Notes: a model not told the origin generated them from the sequence alone. 7,108 nt of DNA from JBEKYH01 sp049511115 (GCA_049511115.1 JBEKYH010000267.1:1-7108); one strand, 5' to 3'. Shown: positions 1 to 7,013, counted from the first letter of the stretch. Made by a program: numbers and translations.

Positions 1-538
1 CGCCGTGCGCGCCGCCAACAGCGGACATCTCGTCTTCGCCACCATTCACGCCCCCATCGCCGCCTCCGGCATCCAAAGCATGCGCTCGCTGGGAACGCAT
101 CCGCACTTTCTCTCGACCTGCCTGCGCGGCGTGATCTCCCAACGTCTCGTGCGCACGCTCTGCCCCGAATGCAAATACGCCATCGACCTGGCCGACGCCC
201 CGCACACATTTGACGACGTCCGCCCCTGGCTCGGCGCCGATGAGGGCCGCAAGCTCTACGCCGCGCGTGGCTGCCCCAAGTGCCAGCAGACCGGCTACGC
301 CGCCCGCACGGGAATCTTCGAGGTCATGACCATCAACCAGGAAATCCGCAGCCACATCGCCGAGACGCGCCCCATTCGCCAATTGCGCCACGCCGCCGTA
401 GCCGCCAAAATGATGGAATTCCGCCACTCCGCCCTGCTCAAAGTGGCGCGGGGAATCACCAGCACGGAAGAAGTCTTCCGCGTCCTGCCCTCAGAGCATC
501 TGCTGGCGGAACTCGAAGCCCCAGAAATGCAGCGATAG
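1..538 (+). CDS. GspE/PilB-family type II secretion or type IV pilus ATPase, C-terminal part (5' end outside the window)
   Basis: This is the C-terminal part of a hexameric ATPase that powers assembly of a type II secretion pseudopilus or type IV pilus at the cytoplasmic face of the inner membrane. The frame is open from base 2 to the TAG at 536-538; the GTG at 5 is an internal Val codon and not a start. Numbering from that codon, residues 6-15 (SGHLVFATIH) match the conserved His-box segment that follows Walker B in this family. QRLVRTLCPEC follows, and Cys53, Cys56, Cys90 and Cys93 form the tetracysteine zinc-binding motif of GspE/PilB. The second pair runs into TGYAARTGIFEVM, another family hallmark. 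The Walker A and B motifs lie upstream of the window. The C-terminus has the usual helical tail ending in a 'GITSTEEVFRV' segment, so the 3' end looks intact. Without neighbours it cannot be assigned to the secretion or the pilus branch. Confidence 0.93.
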   Translation, partial: AVRAANSGHLVFATIHAPIAASGIQSMRSLGTHPHFLSTCLRGVISQRLVRTLCPECKYAIDLADAPHTFDDVRPWLGADEGRKLYAARGCPKCQQTGYAARTGIFEVMTINQEIRSHIAETRPIRQLRHAAVAAKMMEFRHSALLKVARGITSTEEVFRVLPSEHLLAELEAPEMQR

Positions 539-661
539 GCGCCCGCCCCGACGACTTAAGCGCAACACAACGAACCCGTGTTTGATTTCAGTGCCTTTTC
601 TTTAAATATCTTATTTGTCTGCCTCCGTGTCCTCTGCGTCCTCTGTGGTGAGAATTCGCCT
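539..661. other. Intergenic region between convergent genes
   Basis: This 123-base gap separates the ATPase stop codon (TAG, 536-538) from the stop codon of the minus-strand membrane protein (TGA, 662-664). Its left half has no recognisable signal. Its right half is the T-rich segment and 9-bp repeat array listed separately. I looked for a GC-rich hairpin followed by a T-run that could terminate either gene and found none. The only inverted repeat seen is an AT-only pair, AAATA (604-608) and TATTT (612-616), which is too weak to call a terminator. Confidence 0.7.
594..654. repeat. Probable dispersed intergenic repeat with three tandem 9-bp units
   Basis: A T-rich stretch (594-620) leads into three nearly identical 9-bp units: GCCTCCGTG (621-629), TCCTCTGCG (630-638) and TCCTCTGTG (639-647), followed by GTGAGAA. 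On the minus strand this reads CACCACAGAGGACGCAGAGG and so on. I recognise this 'ACCACAGAGG-ACACAGAGG' style of sequence, next to an A/T-rich block, as a motif that recurs between genes in many environmental bacterial genomes. That identification is from memory, and only one copy lies in this window. The array and its unit structure are directly visible. Its position between two convergent stop codons fits a non-coding repeat. Its function is unknown. Confidence 0.6.
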
Positions 662-3523
662 TCACTGCCGCCCCCGCGCGCGGAGCATCGCGATATCCAA
701 CTGCAATTTCACCGCCCGCGACGCGACAAATAGATCGCCGGGATAGTTGAAATTGGATGTCATCCCCGAATAAATCCGGCCCCCGTCCTTGGAATCCATC
801 CCCAACCCGGCCAAGTATTGCAGCCGCAAATCGCGATCGGTGTTGATCTGCGCGTCGGCCAGCCAACCGGTCAAATCACTCGCCTGCGCCGCATAAGTTC
901 CCAGCAGATCAGTCACCGAATTGAATCCCACATCCGTCAGCGATTGCGCCATCTCCTGATATTCCGGCAGACCTAGCCGCGCCTGCATCAAATCCACATT
1001 GATCGTCGCATGTTCGTTTTCCATCCCCAGCAGAACCACGTCATATCCGGCGTTATCCACCGTGTTGCTCCAGATCGTCCCCGAGGGAAACACTTTGAAA
1101 AACGTCGCAAATTCGCTCTTCACCACCGGCTCGGTGCTCTGATACAGCGGCACCCATTGCGAGACCACGCCGCCGGGATTGAGGTGATCCTTGCAAATCT
1201 GAAAATACTCCTTGGTATAAAGCGTCGCCGCCCCTTTCACCCACGGATGAATCGGGTCGGACGTGATGATGTCGAATTTCTCCTTGGTGGTCAGCACGAA
1301 ATGCCGCGCGTCGTCGTAGACAATCTGCACGCGCGGATCTTTCACAACGCCATAGTTCTCCTTGGCAAAGAATTGGTCCGAAACATTTTCCGGTATCAGC
1401 GGCTCGATCTCGCAGATGACAATCCGCTTGATGTCCGGCTGCACGATAAATGATCCGGCGGTCACTCCCGCTCCGCAGCCGACAATCAGGACCGAATGCG
1501 GATGCGGATGCACCAGCCCCGGCAGATCCCCCAGCATCCGCTGCAAGCGCATGTCCTGCGGCTCGGTCGAGGCTTCAATTTTTCCCGCGACGTGGAAATT
1601 CCGCACGCCGTCAGTCTCTTCCGTGACGGCGACCGTCGAGTTGATGCCTTCGCCGACATAGAGCGGAACGGCATCCACGCTCGGATCGTCTTTCATGTAA
1701 GAGGAAATATATCGCCCGTATGCGACGAGCTTCCACGGTGTCGGATAGACATGCCACCCCAGCCATCCGCAGCACGCCAACGCCACCGCGACCCACGGCA
1801 GCCGAAGCCAACTGCGCCTCTCGATCAAGGCTACCATGGCCGCAACCGCGCACAGCCCGATCATCACGCGCTGCGCGTTCATCGTCCCGATCCAGGGAAT
1901 TAGAATCAGGCTGAACACCAGCGCCCCGATAATCGCCCCCAGCGTATTCGCCGCATAAACCGCCCCGACCAATCGCGCCGGATCGCCCCCGCGCTCGGCA
2001 GCCGCGGCCAGCGCCAGCGGAAAACTCGCTCCCCACAGGATCGTCGCCGGCAATATCGCCCAGGCGCATCGCAGCAAATCAATCTGGAACATGAACCCCG
2101 GCGTCGACGCCAGTGACGGATCAATCGGCCAATACGGAAGCGATTTCGCCAACGCCAGCGCCGTCCACGTAATCGCGCCCGCCAGAAGAAACTGGCATCC
2201 GCCCAGCAGCATGCGCGCGTTATGCGAATTCCTCTGCTCCTTCTCAAACCCGCGCGACATCGCCGCCCCCAGGCTGCTGCCGATCCCCAGTCCAATCAGA
2301 AACACCGCCAGAATGATCGAGAACGTATAGACCGTCGCGCCCAGCAGCAGGCTCAACAGCCGCGTCCAGACAACCTCAGCGCCCAGCGCCGACATGCCCG
2401 ATAGCGCGATCACGAAATAGACGGGAATAATGCCGCGGCCGCGCGCCCCTTTTGCACCGCCCTTTTCCTCCCTCGCCGCTGATATCGTCTGCCGCGCCTT
2501 GATCTTTCCGCGCAAAGTTTCCGCGAGTTGTACGGCGTCTGACCCGTCTGACCCATAGGGTGTCGAGTTGAGAATCTCCGCCAGGTATTCGGCGCCCCCG
2601 ATCTTCTCAAGCGATCCGCGCTTGATCAGTTCCTCCCGCACCATCACTACTGAAGTTGGTCGGCGCTCCTCAAAAAGCTCGACAAGCACGTCAAAGACAA
2701 CCTGATGATTGCGATCAATGAACGCGCTCCGGTCGATTATTTTCACGATTTTCTCGGCATTCTCGCGGCCCAGCATCATCGCCGCCAGCACGCGCTTTTC
2801 GTGCGGAATCGACGGCGGCGCCGCATCCTTCAACGGCTCAATCAGTCGAGTCGGTGTTACCGTTGCCCGCGTTCGGCGTGCAAATAGCGATGTCACCAGC
2901 GCCACAACCGCGACCGCCACGTTGATGCTCACCGCCACATACGTCGCCACCGCCATGTCGTAAATGCGCAGGAGATAAAACCCCGCCAGCACGCACCCCA
3001 GCACGGCGCCGACGGTGTTCCCCCCGTAGAAAAACCCCAGCCACGCCACCCCGCGGGGCGTGGTTTCAATCCAGCGCGAAATCGCCGGCAGCGTCGCACC
3101 CATCAGCAACGTCGGCGGCAGCAGGCAAATTGAGGAGACGATCCCCCGCAGAACGATCCCCTCCCAGCCCCCAACCGCGTTGGCCACGTAAAGCCCGCCA
3201 ATTCCGGGGATGGCGAACAGCACAATCAGCCCGATGATTCCGATGCAAAGCTCCAGCACGGCATAAACCCGCAGCGGATGCAGCCGCGCCGGAATCAACC
3301 GCGGCAATACCAGGCTGCCCAGGCACATTCCCCCCATGAACGTGCCCAGCAATGCACCAATGGAAACGGCCGACGACCCGATCACCAATTGTAAAAGTTG
3401 AAACCAGACGATCTCATAAATCAGAGCGGCACACCCGCTGCCAATAAACAGCAGGAGCAGAAGCGGAAGATACGCCGGCGCCGAATCCGCCGTTGCGGAC
3501 TCAGTGGAACGAATTTCAGACAT
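662..3523 (-). CDS. Multi-pass membrane protein with C-terminal spermidine-synthase-like domain and an inserted DnaB N-terminal-like domain (953 aa)
   Basis: This is an integral membrane protein with a SAM-dependent-methyltransferase-like fold related to spermidine synthases; its reaction is unknown. Residues 18-212 hold about six membrane segments. Residues 236-347 resemble the DnaB helicase N-terminal domain. Residues 366-592 hold a second membrane half homologous to the first: SGCAALIYEIVW at 29-40 pairs with SGMSALGAEVVW at 375-386. Residues from about 600 form the soluble domain. This has a glycine-rich SAM loop (VGCGAG, 681-686), an acidic residue after strand 2 (Glu705), DDAR (737-740) and SDPIHPW (755-761). 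Compared with E. coli SpeE from memory, the catalytic Asp is kept (Asp756), but the second Asp of the DxTDP motif is His759 and the Asp of GGGDG is Ala685. Aminopropyl transfer to putrescine is therefore doubtful. The ATG at 3521-3523 lies just before the first membrane segment. No Shine-Dalgarno site is visible in the 22-base gap after the dehydrogenase gene. The frame is uninterrupted. The family assignment is firm, the function is not. Confidence 0.9.
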   Translation of the reverse strand: MSEIRSTESATADSAPAYLPLLLLLFIGSGCAALIYEIVWFQLLQLVIGSSAVSIGALLGTFMGGMCLGSLVLPRLIPARLHPLRVYAVLELCIGIIGLIVLFAIPGIGGLYVANAVGGWEGIVLRGIVSSICLLPPTLLMGATLPAISRWIETTPRGVAWLGFFYGGNTVGAVLGCVLAGFYLLRIYDMAVATYVAVSINVAVAVVALVTSLFARRTRATVTPTRLIEPLKDAAPPSIPHEKRVLAAMMLGRENAEKIVKIIDRSAFIDRNHQVVFDVLVELFEERRPTSVVMVREELIKRGSLEKIGGAEYLAEILNSTPYGSDGSDAVQLAETLRGKIKARQTISAAREEKGGAKGARGRGIIPVYFVIALSGMSALGAEVVWTRLLSLLLGATVYTFSIILAVFLIGLGIGSSLGAAMSRGFEKEQRNSHNARMLLGGCQFLLAGAITWTALALAKSLPYWPIDPSLASTPGFMFQIDLLRCAWAILPATILWGASFPLALAAAAERGGDPARLVGAVYAANTLGAIIGALVFSLILIPWIGTMNAQRVMIGLCAVAAMVALIERRSWLRLPWVAVALACCGWLGWHVYPTPWKLVAYGRYISSYMKDDPSVDAVPLYVGEGINSTVAVTEETDGVRNFHVAGKIEASTEPQDMRLQRMLGDLPGLVHPHPHSVLIVGCGAGVTAGSFIVQPDIKRIVICEIEPLIPENVSDQFFAKENYGVVKDPRVQIVYDDARHFVLTTKEKFDIITSDPIHPWVKGAATLYTKEYFQICKDHLNPGGVVSQWVPLYQSTEPVVKSEFATFFKVFPSGTIWSNTVDNAGYDVVLLGMENEHATINVDLMQARLGLPEYQEMAQSLTDVGFNSVTDLLGTYAAQASDLTGWLADAQINTDRDLRLQYLAGLGMDSKDGGRIYSGMTSNFNYPGDLFVASRAVKLQLDIAMLRARGRQ
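2483..2818 (-). other. DnaB-helicase N-terminal-like domain inserted in the membrane protein (residues about 236-347)
   Basis: This segment encodes a soluble helical domain within the loop between the two membrane halves. It reads like the start of a replicative DnaB helicase. It opens with a Pro-Pro element and a Glu three residues before 'VLAAMML' (245-251). It continues with 'F-x5-HQVVFDVLVELFEERRPT' (268-290), then VREELIKRGSLEKIGGAEYLAEI (295-317), and ends with a helix containing 'LAETLRGKIKARQTI' (333-347). The RG-xLE-xIGG-xxYLxE pattern is especially characteristic. In DnaB this domain forms the trimeric collar and contacts primase and loader. The RecA-like ATPase domain that normally follows is absent; a short Gly/Lys/Arg-rich linker (353-364) leads straight into the next membrane segment. 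Arg-rich residues after the preceding segment (ARRTR, 215-219) suggest the loop is cytoplasmic. The similarity is judged by eye. Confidence 0.82.
2537..2554 (-). repeat. Perfect 9-bp tandem duplication within the DnaB-N-like segment
   Basis: On the coding (minus) strand GGGTCAGAC occurs twice in a row, encoding Gly-Ser-Asp-Gly-Ser-Asp (residues 324-329). It lies in the loop before the last helix of the DnaB-N-like domain. Compared by eye with typical DnaB sequences, this loop is about three residues longer, which matches one extra 9-bp unit. The reading frame is kept. Confidence 0.85.
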
Positions 3524-3545
3524 AGAGGAATATATTAGACGAAAC

Positions 3546-4913
3546 TTACGGCTTGCTCACCCACACCGTCTTAATGTTGACGAATTCCTTGATCCCCTGC
3601 TCGGCCAGCTCGCGCCCAAACCCGCTGTTCTTCACCCCGCCGAACGGCAGCCGCGGATCGCTCCGCACCACGGCGTTGATAAACACATTCCCCGCATCAA
3701 TATCCGCGGCAATCTTTTCCGCATTGGTCAGATCGCGCGTCCAGATGCTCGCCCCCAGGCCGAATCTCGATTGATTGGCCAGTTGCACCGCGTCTGCCGC
3801 GTCGGCCGCTTCAATCACCGCGCCAACCGGCCCGAATGTCTCTTCGTCAAACGCGGGCATACCGGGCCGGACATCCCCCAGCACCGTCGGTTGGTAGAAG
3901 TAACCGACACCCGCGCGGCGCTTGCCGCCACACAGGAGCCTCGCCCCCGCCTGCACGGATTCATCCACCTGCTTCTGCAAAGTGTCGAGAATCTCCTTGC
4001 GGGCCAGCGGGCCATATTGAGTGGCCGGGTCCATCGGATCGCCAAACTTCCGCTTGTTCATCGCCGCGACAAACGCATCCTCAAACCGCGCCCGGATCGG
4101 CTCCTCCACGATAAACCGTTTGGCCGCGATGCAGCTTTGCCCCGAATTGACGCATCGCGCCTCCGCCGCGCTCGCGGCGGCAAATTCCACGTCCGCGTCG
4201 CGCAATACGATGAACGGGTCGGACCCGCCGAGTTCCAACGACATTTTCTTAATCGCCGCCCCCGCCGTGGCCCCCACCGCCGCCCCGGTTCGTTCGCTGC
4301 CCGTCACCGTGACGGCTCGAATCCGCGGATGAGCGCACAGTTTCTGGGCCTCGGCGTTGTCGTCGATGCGAACGGAAAGAAATACGCCTTCGGGGAATCC
4401 CGCCTCTTGGAAAACGTTCTCCAGCCCGGCCGCGCTTCCAGGCACATTGGGGGCATGTTTGAGGAGAATCGTATTCCCGGCCGCCAGCGCCGCGGCAGCC
4501 ACCCGAAACACCTGCCAGAACGGATAATTCCACGGCGCGATCGCCAGGATCGGCCCCAGCGGATCAAACCGGGCATAACCGCGCCCCCCGCCGGAGGCAA
4601 GCTGCACAGGCTCCAGCAACTTCGCCGCATTCTGGGCGTAATGCTCGCAGGCAACCGCGCACTTGTTGATCTCGGATTCCCCCGCCGTGATTGGCTTGCC
4701 GACCTCCTGGGCCATCACCCGCGCGAATTCAGAACGCCGGCTGCGCAAAGCCCCGGCGACGGCGCGAAGCTTGGCACACCGCGCCTCAACGCCAAGTCGC
4801 CGCCATTCGTCAAACGCGGCGGCGACCAGGCCAACTTTCTCTTCAATCTTGGACGGAGAGTCCGGCGGGAAATCGCCGGCAACCTGCTCCGTACTCGGAT
4901 TGACAATTTTCAT
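3546..4913 (-). CDS. NAD(P)-dependent succinate-semialdehyde dehydrogenase, Sad/YneI-type (455 aa)
   Basis: This is a cytoplasmic aldehyde dehydrogenase predicted to oxidise succinate semialdehyde to succinate, the last step of GABA/putrescine breakdown. All family landmarks are present: PWNYPFWQ (127-134, oxyanion Asn129), LLKHAPNVPGSA (150-161, cofactor-binding Lys152), VTVTGSERTG (201-210), LELGGSDPFIVL (226-237, general base Glu227), the nucleophile Cys261 in NSGQSC, EETFGPV (357-363) and GFGREL (431-436). The variants LLKHAPNV, LELGGSDPF and AAKRFI after the catalytic Cys match E. coli Sad (YneI) better than GabD. The length of 455 residues is normal for that group, so the gene is intact. 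Its ATG follows the TAA of the upstream gene after only two bases (TAAGAATG), which suggests translational coupling. Substrate preference inside the ALDH superfamily is hard to read from sequence, so another small aldehyde remains possible. Confidence 0.92.
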   Translation of the reverse strand: MKIVNPSTEQVAGDFPPDSPSKIEEKVGLVAAAFDEWRRLGVEARCAKLRAVAGALRSRRSEFARVMAQEVGKPITAGESEINKCAVACEHYAQNAAKLLEPVQLASGGGRGYARFDPLGPILAIAPWNYPFWQVFRVAAAALAAGNTILLKHAPNVPGSAAGLENVFQEAGFPEGVFLSVRIDDNAEAQKLCAHPRIRAVTVTGSERTGAAVGATAGAAIKKMSLELGGSDPFIVLRDADVEFAAASAAEARCVNSGQSCIAAKRFIVEEPIRARFEDAFVAAMNKRKFGDPMDPATQYGPLARKEILDTLQKQVDESVQAGARLLCGGKRRAGVGYFYQPTVLGDVRPGMPAFDEETFGPVGAVIEAADAADAVQLANQSRFGLGASIWTRDLTNAEKIAADIDAGNVFINAVVRSDPRLPFGGVKNSGFGRELAEQGIKEFVNIKTVWVSKP

Positions 4914-4915
4914 TC

Positions 4916-6721
4916 TTAGAGGGCGCCCCCCGGTCCAGCAGCCGGCCCACCCGCGCCGCCACCACGGAGCTTCTTAACAATATCGGCCACACCCACCACA
5001 GTCTGTGAGGGAATATACCCGTCCAATCGAGCCGCGCTCCCGTCGGTTCCAATAGTAAAGCCGATTGGGTCAGAAGCCGGCATGGTCACGCCCATGTCGA
5101 TCCCGAACTTGGCAACATAGGAAAACGCGGTGTTCACCAGCACGTCGACCGGCAGATAAAAGACCGCTTCCCGCTGCGCCGGCAGGTGCGACGCCGTTGA
5201 GACGATCCCCGGCTGCTTGCCCATGGGGTCATCCATGCTCTTGGCCGCCGCGATGGCCGCGGAAATCTTGTCATCCGTCAGCCCGCCGACGCTCAGGAAA
5301 ACATTATCGCTCACGGCTCCGGAATAGATGTTCATCCCGTCCTGACCGTAAACAAACGTCATGATCTGCCCGATCTTGGCCACCTGCGGCACCTGTGCCG
5401 CCGGCCCCAATGCCGTCATGTCAAATCCAACGTGATACTGGTCGAACACCACGCCATCCAACGTCTTCGCCCCCAGCGTAAAGGTCGATTGCGCCGGCGA
5501 ACCTGCTCCCAGCCCTTTCAACTGCGTCGTCTGGGTCTGGAGAATCTTCGCGCTGGCAGCCTGCAAAGTCTTGGCATCGCCGGTCGCAACGTTAATGACC
5601 TGCATCAGCGGGCTGGTCCCCAGCTCTCCTTCAGGAACTACGAGCGCTGAGGCGCCGCCCGTCTTGGCGCGAACCGCGTCCCTAATCGCCGAAATATAAT
5701 CGTTTGCCATCTGCCCGTCCCCACCAAGCTTGGTCAATTCCGCCTGGACGGGATCAAGATATTCGCTCATCAACGCCGACGCCTCTTCCGGGTCGGAAAT
5801 GTTCCCACCCAGCGCCAGGTATTTACCCTGCGGCAAGCCCGCCAGTAGCGACTTGTCGGTGTTCTTCCCCGCCGCCAGCAGCTTGCCAAAGTGCGAATCC
5901 GGTGCGAAATCCACCAGCATCGTCGAACTGATGCCGTCGGTTCCGAGATTCACGCCCAGCGTCACATCATTGCAGTCGGTAAGAACACTAACCGCCAGAT
6001 CGGCGATCTCATTGAAAGCCACTTTCAACACGGGGGTGTATTTGGCAAATGGAGTCTGGCGAATCCCCTGAGTCAACTGCGTCAGCGCCATACCTCGCTG
6101 AGCCGCGATGATCGGCAGAGCCAGCGCGCGAACCTCGGCCATGTTGACCAGCACCACAACGTCCTTCGCATCCAGCTCCTTCTGGGCCGCCGGCGTAACC
6201 GTCAATTCACCCGCCGCCGGAGCCGTGGCGACCAGATCCTGACTCGGAGCCACCGCCGCGTAATTACCCCAATTGGCGATGAAACTCGGGCTGCCGCCCA
6301 GCACGGCTGTCGTCACCGCACCATTGGTCTTGGCATCGGGAAAATTGCCGATGAAATCCGCGTAGCTCGTTACGGGGAACAATATCACCACCGGCGGATT
6401 GGGACCGTTGAATCCCTGCCCGTTATCGATCATGGCCACGGCCAGATCCCCATCCAGCTTCAAACCCTTGGTGATTTTGAGCTGGCCGGTCGCAAACCCC
6501 AGCATGTCCGCCGTCGGCGGCGCCTGATCCGGCGTTATGCCCAGGTTCTTGGACCAAGACGCCACCTTCTGGCTCAGGTCCGTCATGTTCTTGACGTGAA
6601 ATACAATCAGCGACTTGCCCGGAACTTCGCCCATGGCCGGGCTGGCGGCCTGCCCGAAGCTACTGGCCGTTACCATCAGCACTGTCAAAACGGCCGCTAA
6701 CATCCCGCGTGTACGCCTCAT
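4916..6721 (-). CDS. Exported protein of unknown function with signal peptide and Gly/Ala-rich C-terminus (601 aa)
   Basis: I do not recognise this family. From the chosen start the protein begins MRRTRG, followed by a hydrophobic stretch and a small-residue region (GQAASPA, 23-29), a typical Sec signal peptide cleaved near residue 25-29. The mature part has no further obvious membrane segment, a single Cys (250), and no lipobox. It looks like a soluble or surface-exposed alpha/beta protein. Two halves seem related: GVNLGTDGISSTMLVDFAPDS (256-276) resembles GFTIGTDGSAARLDGYIPSQ (554-573), and a 'VVVLVNMAEV' strand at 188-197 resembles 'VFYLPVDVLV' at 520-529. The tail (587-601) is Gly/Ala/Pro-rich. 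The frame extends upstream to an ATG at 6802, but that would bury the signal peptide behind 27 residues. The ATG at 6721 has a GGGAG five bases upstream and is preferred. This is the first gene of the apparent operon. The overall style recalls secreted repeat proteins of the DUF3352 kind, but I cannot confirm that. Confidence 0.85.
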   Translation of the reverse strand: MRRTRGMLAAVLTVLMVTASSFGQAASPAMGEVPGKSLIVFHVKNMTDLSQKVASWSKNLGITPDQAPPTADMLGFATGQLKITKGLKLDGDLAVAMIDNGQGFNGPNPPVVILFPVTSYADFIGNFPDAKTNGAVTTAVLGGSPSFIANWGNYAAVAPSQDLVATAPAAGELTVTPAAQKELDAKDVVVLVNMAEVRALALPIIAAQRGMALTQLTQGIRQTPFAKYTPVLKVAFNEIADLAVSVLTDCNDVTLGVNLGTDGISSTMLVDFAPDSHFGKLLAAGKNTDKSLLAGLPQGKYLALGGNISDPEEASALMSEYLDPVQAELTKLGGDGQMANDYISAIRDAVRAKTGGASALVVPEGELGTSPLMQVINVATGDAKTLQAASAKILQTQTTQLKGLGAGSPAQSTFTLGAKTLDGVVFDQYHVGFDMTALGPAAQVPQVAKIGQIMTFVYGQDGMNIYSGAVSDNVFLSVGGLTDDKISAAIAAAKSMDDPMGKQPGIVSTASHLPAQREAVFYLPVDVLVNTAFSYVAKFGIDMGVTMPASDPIGFTIGTDGSAARLDGYIPSQTVVGVADIVKKLRGGGAGGPAAGPGGAL

Positions 6722-6726
6722 AACCG

Positions 6727-6731
6727 CTCCC
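6727..6731 (-). promoter_or_regulatory. Shine-Dalgarno site that decides the start of the exported protein
   Basis: On the minus strand GGGAG lies five bases before the ATG at 6721-6719. It supports this start, which places the signal peptide at the N-terminus, over the in-frame ATG at 6802-6800. Confidence 0.6.
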
Positions 6732-6983
6732 GGTGTAACCATAAGGTTTAAAATCGTCCAGAAAATGAACGCTCTCCATCGCTTCAGCCCGCCCCAGAAC
6801 ACATAGAGACAAATAGAGCTCGAGTCGCGCCCATCGTACCGCCGCGCCTACATCTATCAAATAGAATGCCCTGCGTATTTTGTAATCCGATCGCCGCCCA
6901 TGTCCTGTTTCATCTCGCCTCACAAAAAAGACCCAACCTGCTTTAGTCGTATCGGCCCCGGATTTCTTACATCCCCACGCGAA

Positions 6984-7013
6984 ATTATTCTCGGTCCCAG
7001 CGCCGCCGTTCAA
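6984..7013 (-). promoter_or_regulatory. Candidate sigma-70-type promoter for the minus-strand operon
   Basis: On the minus strand TTGAAC (7013-7008) is followed after 18 bases by AATAAT (6989-6984). They match the -35 and -10 consensus hexamers at four and five of six positions. This would start transcription near 6976 and give a leader of about 255 bases before the exported-protein gene. Such matches also arise by chance in AT-richer gaps, so the call is tentative. Confidence 0.25.

Noticed and set aside
594..654. 9-bp array as a CRISPR array
   Set aside because: The units are 9 bp and directly adjacent, with no spacers.
1010..1453. Plus-strand open frame opposite the spermidine-synthase-like domain
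   Set aside because: Antisense shadow of conserved methyltransferase-fold motifs, with no recognisable protein features.
2483..2818. DnaB-N-like block as an assembly chimera or a broken dnaB gene
   Set aside because: The frame is open through both joins, both flanks belong to the same membrane-protein family, and base composition does not change visibly. Read mapping would settle it.
3504..4919. Long plus-strand open frame of 471 codons antisense to the dehydrogenase
   Set aside because: Its translation is Arg/Pro/His-rich with no domain signature, and it lies wholly over a gene with every ALDH motif. Long antisense frames are expected opposite GC-rich genes.
6722..6802. 27-residue N-terminal extension of the exported protein from the ATG at 6802
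   Set aside because: The Shine-Dalgarno site GGGAG before the ATG at 6721 and the signal peptide starting there favour the shorter form; the extension would mask the signal peptide.
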